64,000 nt of DNA, taken from the NCBI GenBank assembly GCA_003116995.1, contig BDSL01000023.1, positions 744,001-808,000 on the forward strand, in the 5' to 3' direction. Positions within the stretch are counted from its first letter, which is position 1; the number at the start of each line of letters is the position of its first letter. Made by a program: the position numbers and the translations under genes. Below, one piece after another: positions 46,962 to 59,100 of this stretch. The stretch is from Yamagishiella unicocca (taxonomy: Eukaryota; Chlorophyta; Chlorophyceae; Chlamydomonadales; Volvocaceae). The notes beneath the pieces are model-generated. The model saw only the letters and a list, made by a program, of their open reading frames with translations. It did no database searches and was not told the DNA's origin.

Positions 46962-49900
46962 ATGACCGGCAGTACATGCCTGGCATCTATAGCGTTTCCT
47001 TTGCTGCTTTTTGTAGCGACGGTTGCTCCTAAGGCGCTGAGCGCACCGAATTCGTACCTCGAAGGTAAGCGCAGGGAGCTGCGAAGCAACCCGCCTTTCG
47101 ATAAAACCAATTAAAATCGATCAAGTAGGCTTACGCCTATAAACTCGTCGAAGGCGTCAGATCAATGGTCCCGTTGCTTTCAGGCCATTCGGGCCTAACG
47201 AACTTTCCGAAAGACCGAGCACAACCGCCCCGTTGCAGGCGAGCTAGATGTGCTCACTCCGGATGGCTATTCGCCCTTTTTCGTCTTGCGAGACGGCAGT
47301 GGCACAGCCACAGCTGTCAACCTCAACGAGACGCTCGCCGTGCCTTACGCCGGCTACGTTGTTCGCGTCCGTCGCTCCAACGACACCGCCGCCAATCCGC
47401 CCCGCCGCTCTACACGCGAGCTCACCGCAACCGATGAACCGGAAGGCCCCCTGCCTGGGTCATCGACCGTCAAGGTGGACGGATTCGAGGTGTTGCGCCC
47501 GGCGGACAGCGGCAGCGGCGAGAAGGACTCCGGCTTCGGAGCCAGGAACATTACCTCGGTGGTCTACCTTCTCAGCTTCTGCGGATACGGTCGTGCCGTT
47601 GCTGAGTCAACCTTCCGGGCGATGTGGGTCAACTCAGCCAACACTGCCAACACTGATTATACCATGCAAAACTACTGGGCGACCTGCTCCAATGGCCAAG
47701 CAAGGATGACCGCCGCGAGTCAGATCGTGGTGGAGGTGCCGGTGAGCGTCGTACGCAGCTAGGGGTGCTGCGATGAAACCATGTTAACGGCACAGGAGGG
47801 GCGGGTCCCTTTGCTAGCTGCCCCTCGGCGCGCTATACAAAGGACATGCAGGACATTTTTGTGTCTATCAGCGCTCCCACCTTTGGCCTTGATGACGCGA
47901 ACACTGATTCCCAGCCCTTGTGGATAGGCCTGCTTCCAACGAATGAAGCCCGTAATACAGCTTACGCTGCCTGTCGTCTCCGAACCACTTGCTGTGCTCG
48001 TCCGTCTCCTCACTGACCCCACTGAAACGAGTACTACTAGTTCCCACTGTAACAAAGGCTACTAGTATCCATCTCCTGACTACTGTATGCTCGCTGCCTT
48101 ATGCCTCCTGCCCTCGCAGCTGCCGTGCGCGGGCAAGAGCGGGGGGAACGACTTCAACTCTTCATCACAATGCCGCACTAATGTGGGTCGGTGGAGTTAA
48201 GGCGGCAGATTATTTAAAATGTAGTTAAGGGCCGGCTGCCGCCTAGTCCACGTATTCGATCTGCGGGCGGCAGCACCTCGCTTGCCCTAACACGCGCCCG
48301 ACCCGCCACGAGGAGTGCATTTTCCTTCTCGTCCTCTATCGCGTGCAGGAGCTATACGCATGGATGAACCTGGCGGACGAGTATGCGCGCATTAACCTGA
48401 AACTCAACATCTCGTCCATCAAGCAGCGAATTGCCGTACTGCCGAAGGAGATGGGCAAGTTCTGCCCCTGGGGAGGTAAGCGGCCATTGCGCGGGAAAGC
48501 TGCGGCTGTTGCGACGAAAGTGGATCTGTCTCGCATAAAACAGGAAATGCATCAACCCGCCTCAAGGAAGAAAGTCAGCCGAAATGCGATAAGTTGGTTT
48601 AGTGATTGCGTTGTGTTTGCTAGTTGCATGACTCCGTTGTCCAGAGAGGTAAGGAGAACCTCAAAAAAAAGAGAAACAAAGCAAAAGCGACACCAAACTA
48701 CATGCCTAACTGAAGTCCGCGGTCACAAACCGACGCACGTACGACAACGCAGGCCTGGGCTCCATTGGCTGCTCGGGAACCCGCTGCTACACGTGGGTTA
48801 ACGGAAATTTTGCAACCGACCTGCCGACATACATGCACGAGATGGGCCACAACCTTGGCCTCCTGCATTCGGGGCGACCAAACAATCCGAACGAGTACGC
48901 CGACAACACGTGCATCATGGGAAGGTGCGTAGACAGATGGGTGCGGAGCCTGCTGGGGGAGTCAAGACCTAGTTTCCTTCACCTAAAAGTAACCCTCTTT
49001 CGAAAGCCGCAATGCAGCTGCGCCAGCCGCTTGTGTTATAGACGCACGTACATACGGTTAAGATGCCCCTAACCATACGGTATGCCTTGAAGACGAATGA
49101 CGCAATTACGTGTTTGTCTTACCTGCTCCCTGCCTCAACCGACGTGTGATACTTGCAGCGCCCGGAGCTGCTACAACGCCCCAAACCTGTGGCGGCTAGG
49201 GTGGGCCTCCCCAATCAAAGACGGCAATCTCAGCAGCTCCAACCTCCAGGTCGGCCGCTGGATCTCACGGCAGCTGCCCGGCCAAGCCCGGGCCAGTCAG
49301 TCGCACATCCGCATCTACCCCAACTGGGCGCCGCCTGTGCAGGCGCAGTACGAGAACGACGCCTTTTCGCCCGTGCCGGCCTTCTTCATCTCCCTACGCT
49401 TCTCGGAGCCCCCATTTGACAACTTCAACCCCTACTGGGTTCCCAGCCCCGGCCGCGTGATGGTGCATACCTCCCAGCAAGTCCAGGTAGGTTGACCGAG
49501 GGTTCTGGACTCGCTGGCTGGTAGTATTGCAGCAGACGTTGCAGTAGATTCCAGACCAAAAGGCACAAGGCAGATAGTACTGTAGCAGTCGTTGCAGCTG
49601 GTGATGATCGTGTTTTCGGGCACAGATCAGTCCCAGGTCGCCGAACCGCCACCAGGACAAAAGCCGTTTAGGGAACAGGGTTTATATGTCGAAAGATGCA
49701 CGAAACCGATCTGTAATGAGTGTGCAAGGCGAACCAACGACCTGTATACGTGCCCGCCCTCTTCCACCTTGGGGGCCCCCAGGCAACTAACTCCTACCAC
49801 CGCACGATGCTGGAAGGCACGCTCGACGCTGAGGGCATCTTCCGCGCCCCGCTGCCGTACGGTTTGGTGGTCCGCGCGGACTCCATCACCGGCGGCTCCT

Positions 49901-50599
49901 CTGGCGCGGTCGTCAGCATCTGCCGCGCCAGCCGGCAGTCTGAGAGCCCGGCCGACGACTCGTGCACCGACGGACTGGACAACGACTGCGATGGCCTGCC
50001 GGTGAGCTCACCGCCAGCCCGGCCGGCAATGCCAGCACTGTGCCCTGCCAGCACTGCGCCCTGGCGGCACTGCGCCCGGCCGGCACTGCGCCCTGCCGGC
50101 ATTGCCTTTGCCACAAGTAGTTTGCTGTCAGTACTCTGGTAGGCTATCTCTACAACTCTGAAATCCACCCACCTCTCCCGGATCAAGTATCCCCTGGACC
50201 TGACGGCTGACGCTTCCATCATGCCCTTCAACTTGTTGCGCCTCCATGCCCTCCTCCGTGCCCTCCTCCGTGCCACCTCCCACGACACCACGACAGGACG
50301 ACCAGGATCCGGACTGCAGAGCCACCAGCCCACCGCCGAAGCCCAGCAGCAGGTCGCCACCTCCTGTCTCCAAGTCACCACCACCGGCCCGCCAGTCACC
50401 GCTTCTGCCCTCTCCCAGCCCCAGGCCGTCACCCCCACCCCGAAGGCCGTCGCCCCCGCCTAGGCCCAGGGCTTCGCCGCCGCCTCCACGCCCCCAGTCG
50501 TCGCCCCCGCCCAGCCCCAACCCAACTCCGGCGCCTCCGCCACCGCCACCGCCATCGCCACCGCCTAAGAGGAAGCGGCTCCCGCCACGGGCATTGTAA
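46962..50599 (+). CDS. Gametolysin-like metalloprotease B (peptidase M11)
   Basis: Paralogue of the 35870 gene, same strand, 11 kb away. Eight exons in phase: 46962-47064, 47239-47741, 48120-48182, 48349-48475, 48753-48924, 49159-49486, 49783-50001 and 50297-50599, giving 605 aa. Exons 1, 2, 4 and the Cys-rich exon have exactly the lengths of gene A. The zinc motif is HEMGHNLGLLH. Gene A's 494-bp catalytic exon is here split by an extra intron (48925-49158) directly after CIMG. The tail is Ser/Pro-rich but lacks the PPSPK array and ends PPKRKRLPPRAL. The signal peptide SIAFPLLLFVATVAPKALS predicts secretion. The stop TAA overlaps a TGTAA string. Confidence 0.92.
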
Positions 50600-53121
50600 C
50601 TGCTCGTGCCTTAACAGCAGCTGCAGCTGTCTCCGTCACGCAAGATCAGAGTGGAGCGCAAGACCTGAGCGGCTGCCGCCTCCAATCGCCAAACGGCACG
50701 GCCTTACCAGCTGCTGCCATGAACTCAACACCGACCGATGATGAAGTACTGATGACGCGCACTGCAGCACCGTTGACGTAGGTAGTAACCGGGGTCGGTT
50801 GGCCGGCAGCAACGGATAGGGTGTACCGGGGAGCACAGCGGTTGGCGCACCGAAATGGCCGACCCCCCTTTAATATGGTTTGGCGGCTGGTGCGGCTATG
50901 GCGATGAACACACACGCGCGACGGTTGTACATAACTGGTCGCTTGTACTGCATATTACTGACAGTATTTTTACATCAGTCAGGATGGCCCCTGCTGATAC
51001 GCTTCACAAGACTGGCCAGCACGTAGTGTGGATGCCCATTTTCTGGGTTCCCGGCCAGGAGACCTCCAGACTACAAAGGTGTTGTGGAGAGTTTATTACT
51101 TGTTACAGCAGGCACCAGACCAAAAGGCAGGACCACCGGGCGCATCGCCGGACGCTGCCTCGTTCGAGGGTGTGCCGGGTGGTGGTCCGTACGTACCTGC
51201 CAAACGTGCGCACATTGTCGATCGCAAGTTTGTACCGATAGATACTGGTAGATACGCGTTATCGCGTTTTTGATGATTACGGCAAACCTAAAAATGTGAG
51301 TTGGAAATGATTCATGCGCGTTGACCTGGGTTGACCCTGTTAGGTTTTGTCTACGGCACTCCTCTGCGGCCACATACTTGTTTTTGCGCGTGACTGTCTT
51401 TCGATGAGCTGTTCAGCTGTGTGTGCTCCTATACCACGCGCACGTTGACGCCTCGAGGCCGTTGTGTGTGCTTGCCCGTCCAAGCACGTGCGTGAACCAG
51501 CTGGGGTACGCGGCTGAGGAAGAACTAAAGAGTATGATGGCATGTAGGTAAAGAGTAAGGCGTGTAGGTGTTTACCTGATGCGGGCGTGCAGATGTTTAC
51601 CAGTGCGGGCGTGTATCACACACAGCTGCACGCACGCAGAGAGACAGAGAATCCTGACACAGCAGCACTGATTTGGTACTACCGTTCGCGCATGCAGACA
51701 GAACAGAGGCTCCCGAGCAGAGATGTGTGAACACATCTGGGTGGTTCGATCCCCGATCCCCGGTACCAACCCCTGCCAGTTCGAAGCCTTGCCTGTGTTG
51801 CCCCTGCACACCCTGGCTTCCGGCAAGACACAAGCTGGTGCCTGTTGTACAGTCCGCCGCCGCCGCAGCCTGTGTTCCGAAGGCTCCGTGCGCCGCCGCG
51901 CTCCCATCCCCCCCCAGCAAAGTACGACCACTGCGCCGCTGTACGACGACAATCCCGCTGCGAATCCCGCACCACACAGCCCGCGAACACTGCCTGCAGT
52001 CCCGCCACAAGGTATCTGCCCGCGACTACACCGGTAGCGCTGCAGCCACATACTCCACCAGCGCTGCAGCCACGTACGCCACCATCTCCCCGGCACGCAG
52101 CAGCGCACACGCACTTCGCCCGCCCCCCCCCACGTGACCACGTACGGGGCGCAGGGCGGCGGCGGCTGCGGCGGCGCCTTCTCCTCCCTCGCGCCTCCTA
52201 CCTACCTACGCTCTATCCATGAGCTATCCCAGCGCTCTGCGTACAGCGCTGGGCGGCCGGGGCGGCACTAGGAGGCCGCTCCTGAAGCCGTGTAGAGATT
52301 AGCACTCCTGGCTCCCCCTCACATGCCGCCGCCGCTGCGGCCCAGCTCGCGGGATGCTCTGCGCCGCCTCCGTGCATGTGCTGCCGCACCCCAGTGTGGT
52401 ATACCACGCTCAGCGCAAAGACTCCTTGCTGCGTGGGCCCTCGCTGCGCCCCAACCAACTAGCGCCAGCCTCTCGCAGCACCTACACACAGAACCTGAAC
52501 CAACTAGCGCGCCCTTTCGCAGCACGTACACACGAAACCTGAGCATCACGTCACGGAAGACCAACACCCCAACTGCGCCCGAACGCTGCTTTCTTCGTGC
52601 TACCAGCAAGCTGCTCCGGGATCCTTCGCATGCCCGGAGCTTGGTTTTCCTGTTTTGCCTACCTGCGCACGCAGGCGCACAACGAGCAGCGGTGTCTTGA
52701 CGGCGCCGACGCCGTCAGCGGCAGTGGCGAGAGGCTGCATCCCCCGCATGTGGGCCTTACACGATCACCTGCTGGCCCCCTAGCTGGGCCCATGGAGCCG
52801 CACCCTGGACCGGCCCGTCGACACTGCATTCGACCCACGACGAGGCATGCATGCAGCTCTCAGCCATCAATACCTGCTGCTTACCCTTAGACGGACCCTG
52901 CGTTGCCGTGGCGGGGGAACCCCAGCCACCGCCCCGGCCCTCCTCGCCTCCGCAATCCTAAAACGTCGTTCTTCAAGGGCCTTTTGCGCACCTGCCACTC
53001 GCTTTTTGCGCCGACTTCGTGGCACCTAGTCGCCTTCCAATGCCCTCTTCTATCCCAAACGGACACGCACCGTCTCGTGCCTGCGACCCGTGGGTCACTA
53101 CTGCAGCCGGCCCCCAACCCG
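50600..53121. other. Intergenic region between gametolysin B and DUS16
   Basis: About 2.5 kb with no recognised gene. Longer open frames at 51673-52137 and 52323-52700 show no family resemblance and look like GC-rich chance frames. It includes a copy of the regional repeat (51096-51157), a perfect 9-bp hairpin (52228-52253) and the DUS16 poly(A) signal. Confidence 0.45.
52757..52761 (-). terminator. TGTAA poly(A) signal, DUS16-like gene
   Basis: The minus strand reads TGTAA about 360 bases after the stop at 53122. Confidence 0.5.
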
Positions 53122-56100
53122 TCAACCCCAAAGGCTCCCTCCCTGGCGCACTGCGCCGAACGCCTGGAGCCCCGGAGACGCCGTGGGCGGCAGAGTGTAC
53201 TGCTGCTGCTCAGGCTGTAGCTGCTGGTGCTGCTGGGACATGCCGTACAACGACGGCACCTGTGCTTGCAGGGACGCGTGCTGCTGGTGCTGCTGCTGTT
53301 GCGGCACAGTTCCACTGCCAAAGAGCCCCCCTTGCTGCACCTGCTGGTGCTGGTGCTGCTGCAGGGTGCCATACACGCCGCCCGCCTGCTGCTGCTGCTG
53401 CGAGGAAGCCGTCCCGTACATGTTCTGCTGTGACTGCCCCGACGGCGGGCCACCCGAAGTGAACAGCGCCTGCGGCTGCGCTGGCTGTAGCTGCACCGTC
53501 TGGCCCCCGCTGTAGAAGTCGCTGGACGGAAGCACCTGCTGTGAGATCCCAAGGAGGGATTGCTGCTGCGACTGGCCGTGCCCCTGCGGGTGTTGCTGCT
53601 GCTGCTGCTGTCCCGCAAAGACTGGCTGCAGAGGCGCCGCCTGCGGGTGCTGGTGGTGGTGCTGCTGCTGGGCGAAGCCCTGCAGCAGCGGCGCCTGCTG
53701 CTGGAAGCCCTGCTGCGCCGGCGATTGACCAAAGACCGGCTGTGGCGTCCCCTGCTGCTGCTGCTGCTGGCCTCCGAAACCAGGCGACTGCATTTGCACT
53801 TGCTGCCGCATCGGTTGGTGCTGCTGCTGGCCGCCGCCGGCTCCAAGGAAGGAGCGGCTGCCGGCCTGAGCCGCGAACGGGTCCTGATTGCCGGCGCCGC
53901 CCAGCACCCCGCCGGCAGAGCTGATGATTGGCTGCTGAGGTGGGCGCACCGGCAGCAGACCCTGCGAGGAGGCGGGGGAGCCGTACGCCGCCTAGGGAGG
54001 GGTGGGGGCGGGGGCGGGGGGCATAAAGACCTTGGTATAACTATTGTACTATAATAGCTGGCGCTGGAGGGGTGCTGGAGGGGCGGAAGCGGGGCGGTGG
54101 TTGGGCGGGTTGCGGCAAGCGGCGTGGCATGATGCGGATGGTGGGTACGACGGAGGAGGAGAACGGGTGCTGGGAGGCGCGAAGGCGGGTGCGGGCGGCA
54201 TTGAAACCGACACAGCTGTACGGCAAGAGAAGCATCTATTGCCCACCAGCAATGGCCAGGACGTACAACACCGACACTTTACTCCTCTCCTGCAAAGAGG
54301 GAGCTCCTGCACGACTGCTCCCCGCACCTGCATCGCCGTCGAGTAGTTTCGCTTCTGGCCAGCCGCCATGTCGTACGATGACATGCCGCCGTACGCGTCC
54401 AGCCCCGCGCCGCTGCCGGGCCCTGAGCTGTCTCTTCCGTACAGGTTTCCGTACCCTCCTCCGGACGCCCCAGCGCCGCCCGCGCCGCCCCGATTGAGCC
54501 CCAGCTGCACCATGGAGCCCCCCCCGCCGCCTCCGAAACCAGGCCCCCCAGCGGCGGTTACCGCCTGCCCGTTGGACGAGCCAACGCCGCCGTATCCAAG
54601 CCCGCCGCCGCCGCTGCCGCCACCTCCAAAGGCGCCGCCGTATGTGTCACCGCCGGACCGAAGGCTGCGACCCATGGGTCCACGCCCCTCCAGTGGGCCG
54701 CCGAACGGCCCACCCACCGCCGCAGCGGAACCGCCCGGACGGCCAATGCCGCCGCCCGCCGCCGCGTTGGCGGGCATAAGGCCCGGCTGCACAAAGCTGT
54801 AGCCGCCGTTGTTGCCGGGAGCGGTGCCGGCCCCACCTCCGCTGAACGGTCCCCTTCCAATGGGCCCCAGGTTTGCGCCACTGCCACCGCTGCCGTACGG
54901 CGGCCCGCTGCTGCCGTACTGGGGTCCTCCGCCGCCGCCGTACTGCTGCCCGCCGCCGCCATGTCCGCGGGTGCTCATATGCGTGTTGTGGCCCGGCGGC
55001 GGCGGCGGCAGCGGCGGCGGCCCCCCGCGATGCTGCATGGGCTCCCAGTGCGGCCCACCGGCCTGGTGACCGACGCCGTGGCGGCCCATGGGCTTCTTGC
55101 CGCCCTGTACGGCGCTTTGGAAGCCAACCTGCTATGGGGATCCAGAACAGGCAACACGGGAGTAAAAGATAATCCGAGAGTCCACGTCCGGGAGTGTCGT
55201 GGATGCGTTGCAGGCAAGCTGGGCCGTTCGGATCGTTGCCTGTGCTGTTGGGAGCCGAGTTGTCGGTTGTGGTTGTGGTGGTGATGATGGTTATGGTGGT
55301 GGTGGCGGTGGTGATGATGGTGGTGGTGGCCGTTGTGGTTGTGGTTATGGTTGTGATGGTAGTGGTGGTAGAGGAAAACATCGGTGGCTCAAAAACGGAG
55401 GAGGGGTTAATAACCGCGTGAAGCAGCGGTCGGGGTTGCACGCTGGGCGATCTCGGAAAGGTGAGGACGCTGCGCTGTGACGCCCCCACCCCCCACCCCC
55501 CTACGGGTCTTCCTCGAACCCCCCCTACGGGTCTTCCTCGAACCCCCCCTACGGGTCTTCCTCGAACCCCCCCTACGGGTCTTCCTCGAAACCCCCCTAG
55601 GAAGGCGCACATCCCGCCCACTGAGCCCGCACCCGAAGCGGCCAGGGGCTAGCGCAGCCCCTGTCTGCCCCAGCCGGCTACCGGTGGAACGACCCAACCC
55701 ACGAGTACATACGCGCCAGCAACCCTGTTGGCGGCGGCACAGCTGCCGCTTCCAAACCACCCCTTCCGAGCGCCCAACCTGGCACCCACCCCGCCTCGGT
55801 CCGGGGCCCCCTTGGCGGTCCGACCAGCCGGCCCAGGCAGCAGCTTCGGCGCCGGCAGCAGGTCCTGCGGCGCCAGCCCCCGGGGACCTTCCAGAAGCTT
55901 CTCTAGGCAAGCGGCGGCTGCCACCTGCTTGGCATCCTTCTTTGTGCGGGCCTGGGGCCAGAGGACGGCGGGAGGGGGGGTTATAGGTAGAACCGATTAC
56001 GGCGGGATGGGGACCGGGGGGGTAGTGGGAAGACCCGGTTACGCGACATGGGAATGTAGTTGGCGAGGTGGGGTGGGTGGGGGTGGCAGTCGTCGAGCGG

Positions 56101-59100
56101 CAGTTTATTGGTTATTCATTATTCTTCACACTTTTCCTCGCAAAGGCCACTAGCCACCTACGATCTGGCAACAGGTTGGATCTGCCCCCTACGTCCCTCT
56201 GCCGGTACCTCGCAGTCTCGCCCCCCGAAGAGCCCCGCTGGCCATCGGCGCATACCCCACCACGATATGCCCTAGTCCTCGGAGCCCGCACGCCACACGC
56301 ACCCCACTCCATCCCCTTGCCGTGTCATCCGACGCCCATCCGTGCCGTAACCGCTGTGCCCGTCCCGCATTATATCCTCCTCCTCTCCATTCCTTGGCAT
56401 ACTAACATAGTGTAGAAAATAGTCGTCGCGCATCTCACTCCATCCCTTCTGCCCCGCCTGCCTGTCGCATGCTTTCATCATCGCCGCCCGGTCCTGACAC
56501 TCGCCGCCTTTGCTCGCTCAGTCTTTCTTGCCGTCCTTCAGGTCAGTCTACAATTTCCTTTTTTGCACGTAACCGGGCGGGTTCCTTTGTGCCGGGCACT
56601 CTGTTCTTTCGTTCGCATTCACGGGCTGTTGACAGTCTTCGGGGCTGCGCTCCACTTCCGTCCTCGCCTCCTCGTCCGTTGCATCCACTTCTTCTTACGG
56701 CTATCCTACGCTTTTACGACCAGCGCCTCTTTCTTTACAACCAGCGCCTCTTCCAGCCGCCTTTTCCATTTATCGCCTAGTCGCTTTTTTAGCGCCATAC
56801 TTGGCTACAGTCAACGTTGCCTATTCCTACACCTCAGCCGCGCCTCCGCTCCCGCTCTTCGGCGCGCCCCCGGACCATCACCTTCACCGCCCTCGGTTTG
56901 TCGGCCGTGGATTCGCGGATTATCTTATCAAACCCCCTAGCAAAACAATGCCTCGCGAATCCCCACCCTATCCTCAGGACACGACCACATACATACACAC
57001 TATTTTTGCTTCGCGGCAAATCAACACCCCCACATCTACCTTTCCAGATGCCGTGACAATGGTGGCGGCTCCGTGACCGCACCCCACGAGGCGGGCCTCC
57101 ACCGAGTAGGGACCCGCGGGTCCCTCGCTCGTCTCCACGTACGACACCTGCGCGCCGTACAGCACGTGTTCATGGCCGAGGCGGCGGCACCGCACGCAAG
57201 CGAGGGGGGCGGGACGTGAGGTGTGGGGGGCCCGGCTCCGTTCGTTTGCTGGCCTCTCGATCCAGCCAAGCAACGTGTGTGATTACGATTGGCATAAGGC
57301 GGGACTGACATGGCTGTGAATGACAGACGGCGGTGCGCCGTCCTAGTGGGCAGGAGGAACATGTTGACGACGTCCGGATCGTGGGTGTGGGCTGGCCCAG
57401 GCAAGGGATCCGGAGACACCCTACGGGAGGACGATGAAGGCCCTCGCTTGGCGGCGCAGGTCGTAGCCCCCAACATGCCCAGACGCGTCGTTTGCAATGC
57501 AGGCGGTGTTTTGTCCTTACTGCGATTCGAACCCGGACACGCGCACGGTACCTCGTAGTTCATCTTCGTGGCGTACTCGTGCAGCACCATGAGGGGCGTC
57601 TTGGGAACACGGCTGCTGGCCCTCAGAGACTGCGGGGGAGAGCGGGGTAGGGGGGAAGGTGGAGGGGGGGGGAGGGGTGGCATAAAAATCGAGAGGGGGG
57701 GAAGGGGCAGAGGGACATGGGAATCTGGGCTGTGGAATGCTAGGCTGTACAGCTTTGTAACGGCGGTTAGCGCGGCATCTGTAGTACCAGTGGCGGGCAA
57801 TACAGCAGTCGTAGCTGTAGGTGCAGCACCACGGGGCACAGCAGCTGTTGGGGTCGTGAGGCTTACGTCCAGAAGCTTCGAGATCTTCGGGTACGCGACC
57901 AGAGCCGTGGTCAAGTCCTGAGACTGGCCCCCCGCTGCGGCACCGCCGGCGCCGCCGCCGCCACCGCCGGCCGTCGTTGTGTTCGCACCGCCGACAGCTG
58001 CCGCCGGCGCCGCCTGGCCGCCAGCAGCCGGCGCCGCCGCCGCTGACTTCTTAACTGCCGTCGCCGCCGCCACCGCCGCCGCCCCATCACCAGCGCTGCC
58101 GTCCTTGACCCCATTTTCCTTTGCGGCATCCTCCGAAACCTTACCGGCCGCCGCGGCTGTACTATCGCGGTTGGCAGTGACGCCGTTGTTGTTGACGGCG
58201 GCGGCACCGTCGACAGCCGCGGCGCCTGGCGGCTCGGCCGCCGCCGTCACCACCACCGCAGCCGCCCCGGTGGCTTGCCTCTTGCCGGCGGCTGTCACAC
58301 GCTGCGCGCCTGCTGCCGCCCCGCTGCCTCCCCCGGCGCCGTCACACGCAGCTGAGGCGAAGGCGCGCTTCGCGCCGCGCTGCACGACCTGAAGCGTGAG
58401 TGGTGCAGGGGCGGGGACGGGAGGCGAGCAGGGCCTGACTAGGACACTGGAAGCCAATAAGGCCCGCAAGCTCCCATTTGCGTTTCCGAACCGCCCCACC
58501 AGTCACGCGCCCTACCCGCTACCCAGTACCCACGAGCCCTCGCTTCCTTGCGCCTAATAATGCCTCCGTTGTAACTCGTCCATACACCGGTTTTCCTCAA
58601 CCCACCCAACCCCCACCAAGCTTTTTTGGTTTCTGCTTCGCACATGGCAGCGCGTGTTTTCCGCGCTACTCCAACCCACCGCGCGACCCAACCCCCCCGC
58701 TGCCCCCCAATCACCGCACAGCCGCAGTAGCAACGCCGGCGCCATGGCCGCCCACTGGCCCCCAAACACCGCACAGCCGCACCAACAATGCCGCCGCCCG
58801 CTGGCCCCCAAACACCGCACGTCCGCACCAGCAATGCCGCCGCCACCGCCGCCCGCCGGTCCGGGTGTGCTCTCAGCGCCACCAGCAGCGCGTTGACGGA
58901 GGCGGAGGAGTCGGGGTGCAGCGGCAGGGGCGGCTGCGCCCCCGCCGCCTGCGCGGCCACCAGCACGGACCGGAAGGGCTGCCGGGAGGCGTGCAGACCC
59001 ACGCGGCGGCCGCACACGGGCGTGCCCGCAGCTGCCGCGCACATCGCACGATGCGCCGTCGCCTCGTCGGCGAAGGTGGCGAAGCCGTAGCCCTTGCAGA

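Noticed and set aside
51673..52700. Two plus-strand ORFs (51673-52137, 52323-52700)
   Set aside because: Composition is Pro/Arg/Ala/Ser-rich in all frames, with no family likeness, no intron logic and no homologue recognised.
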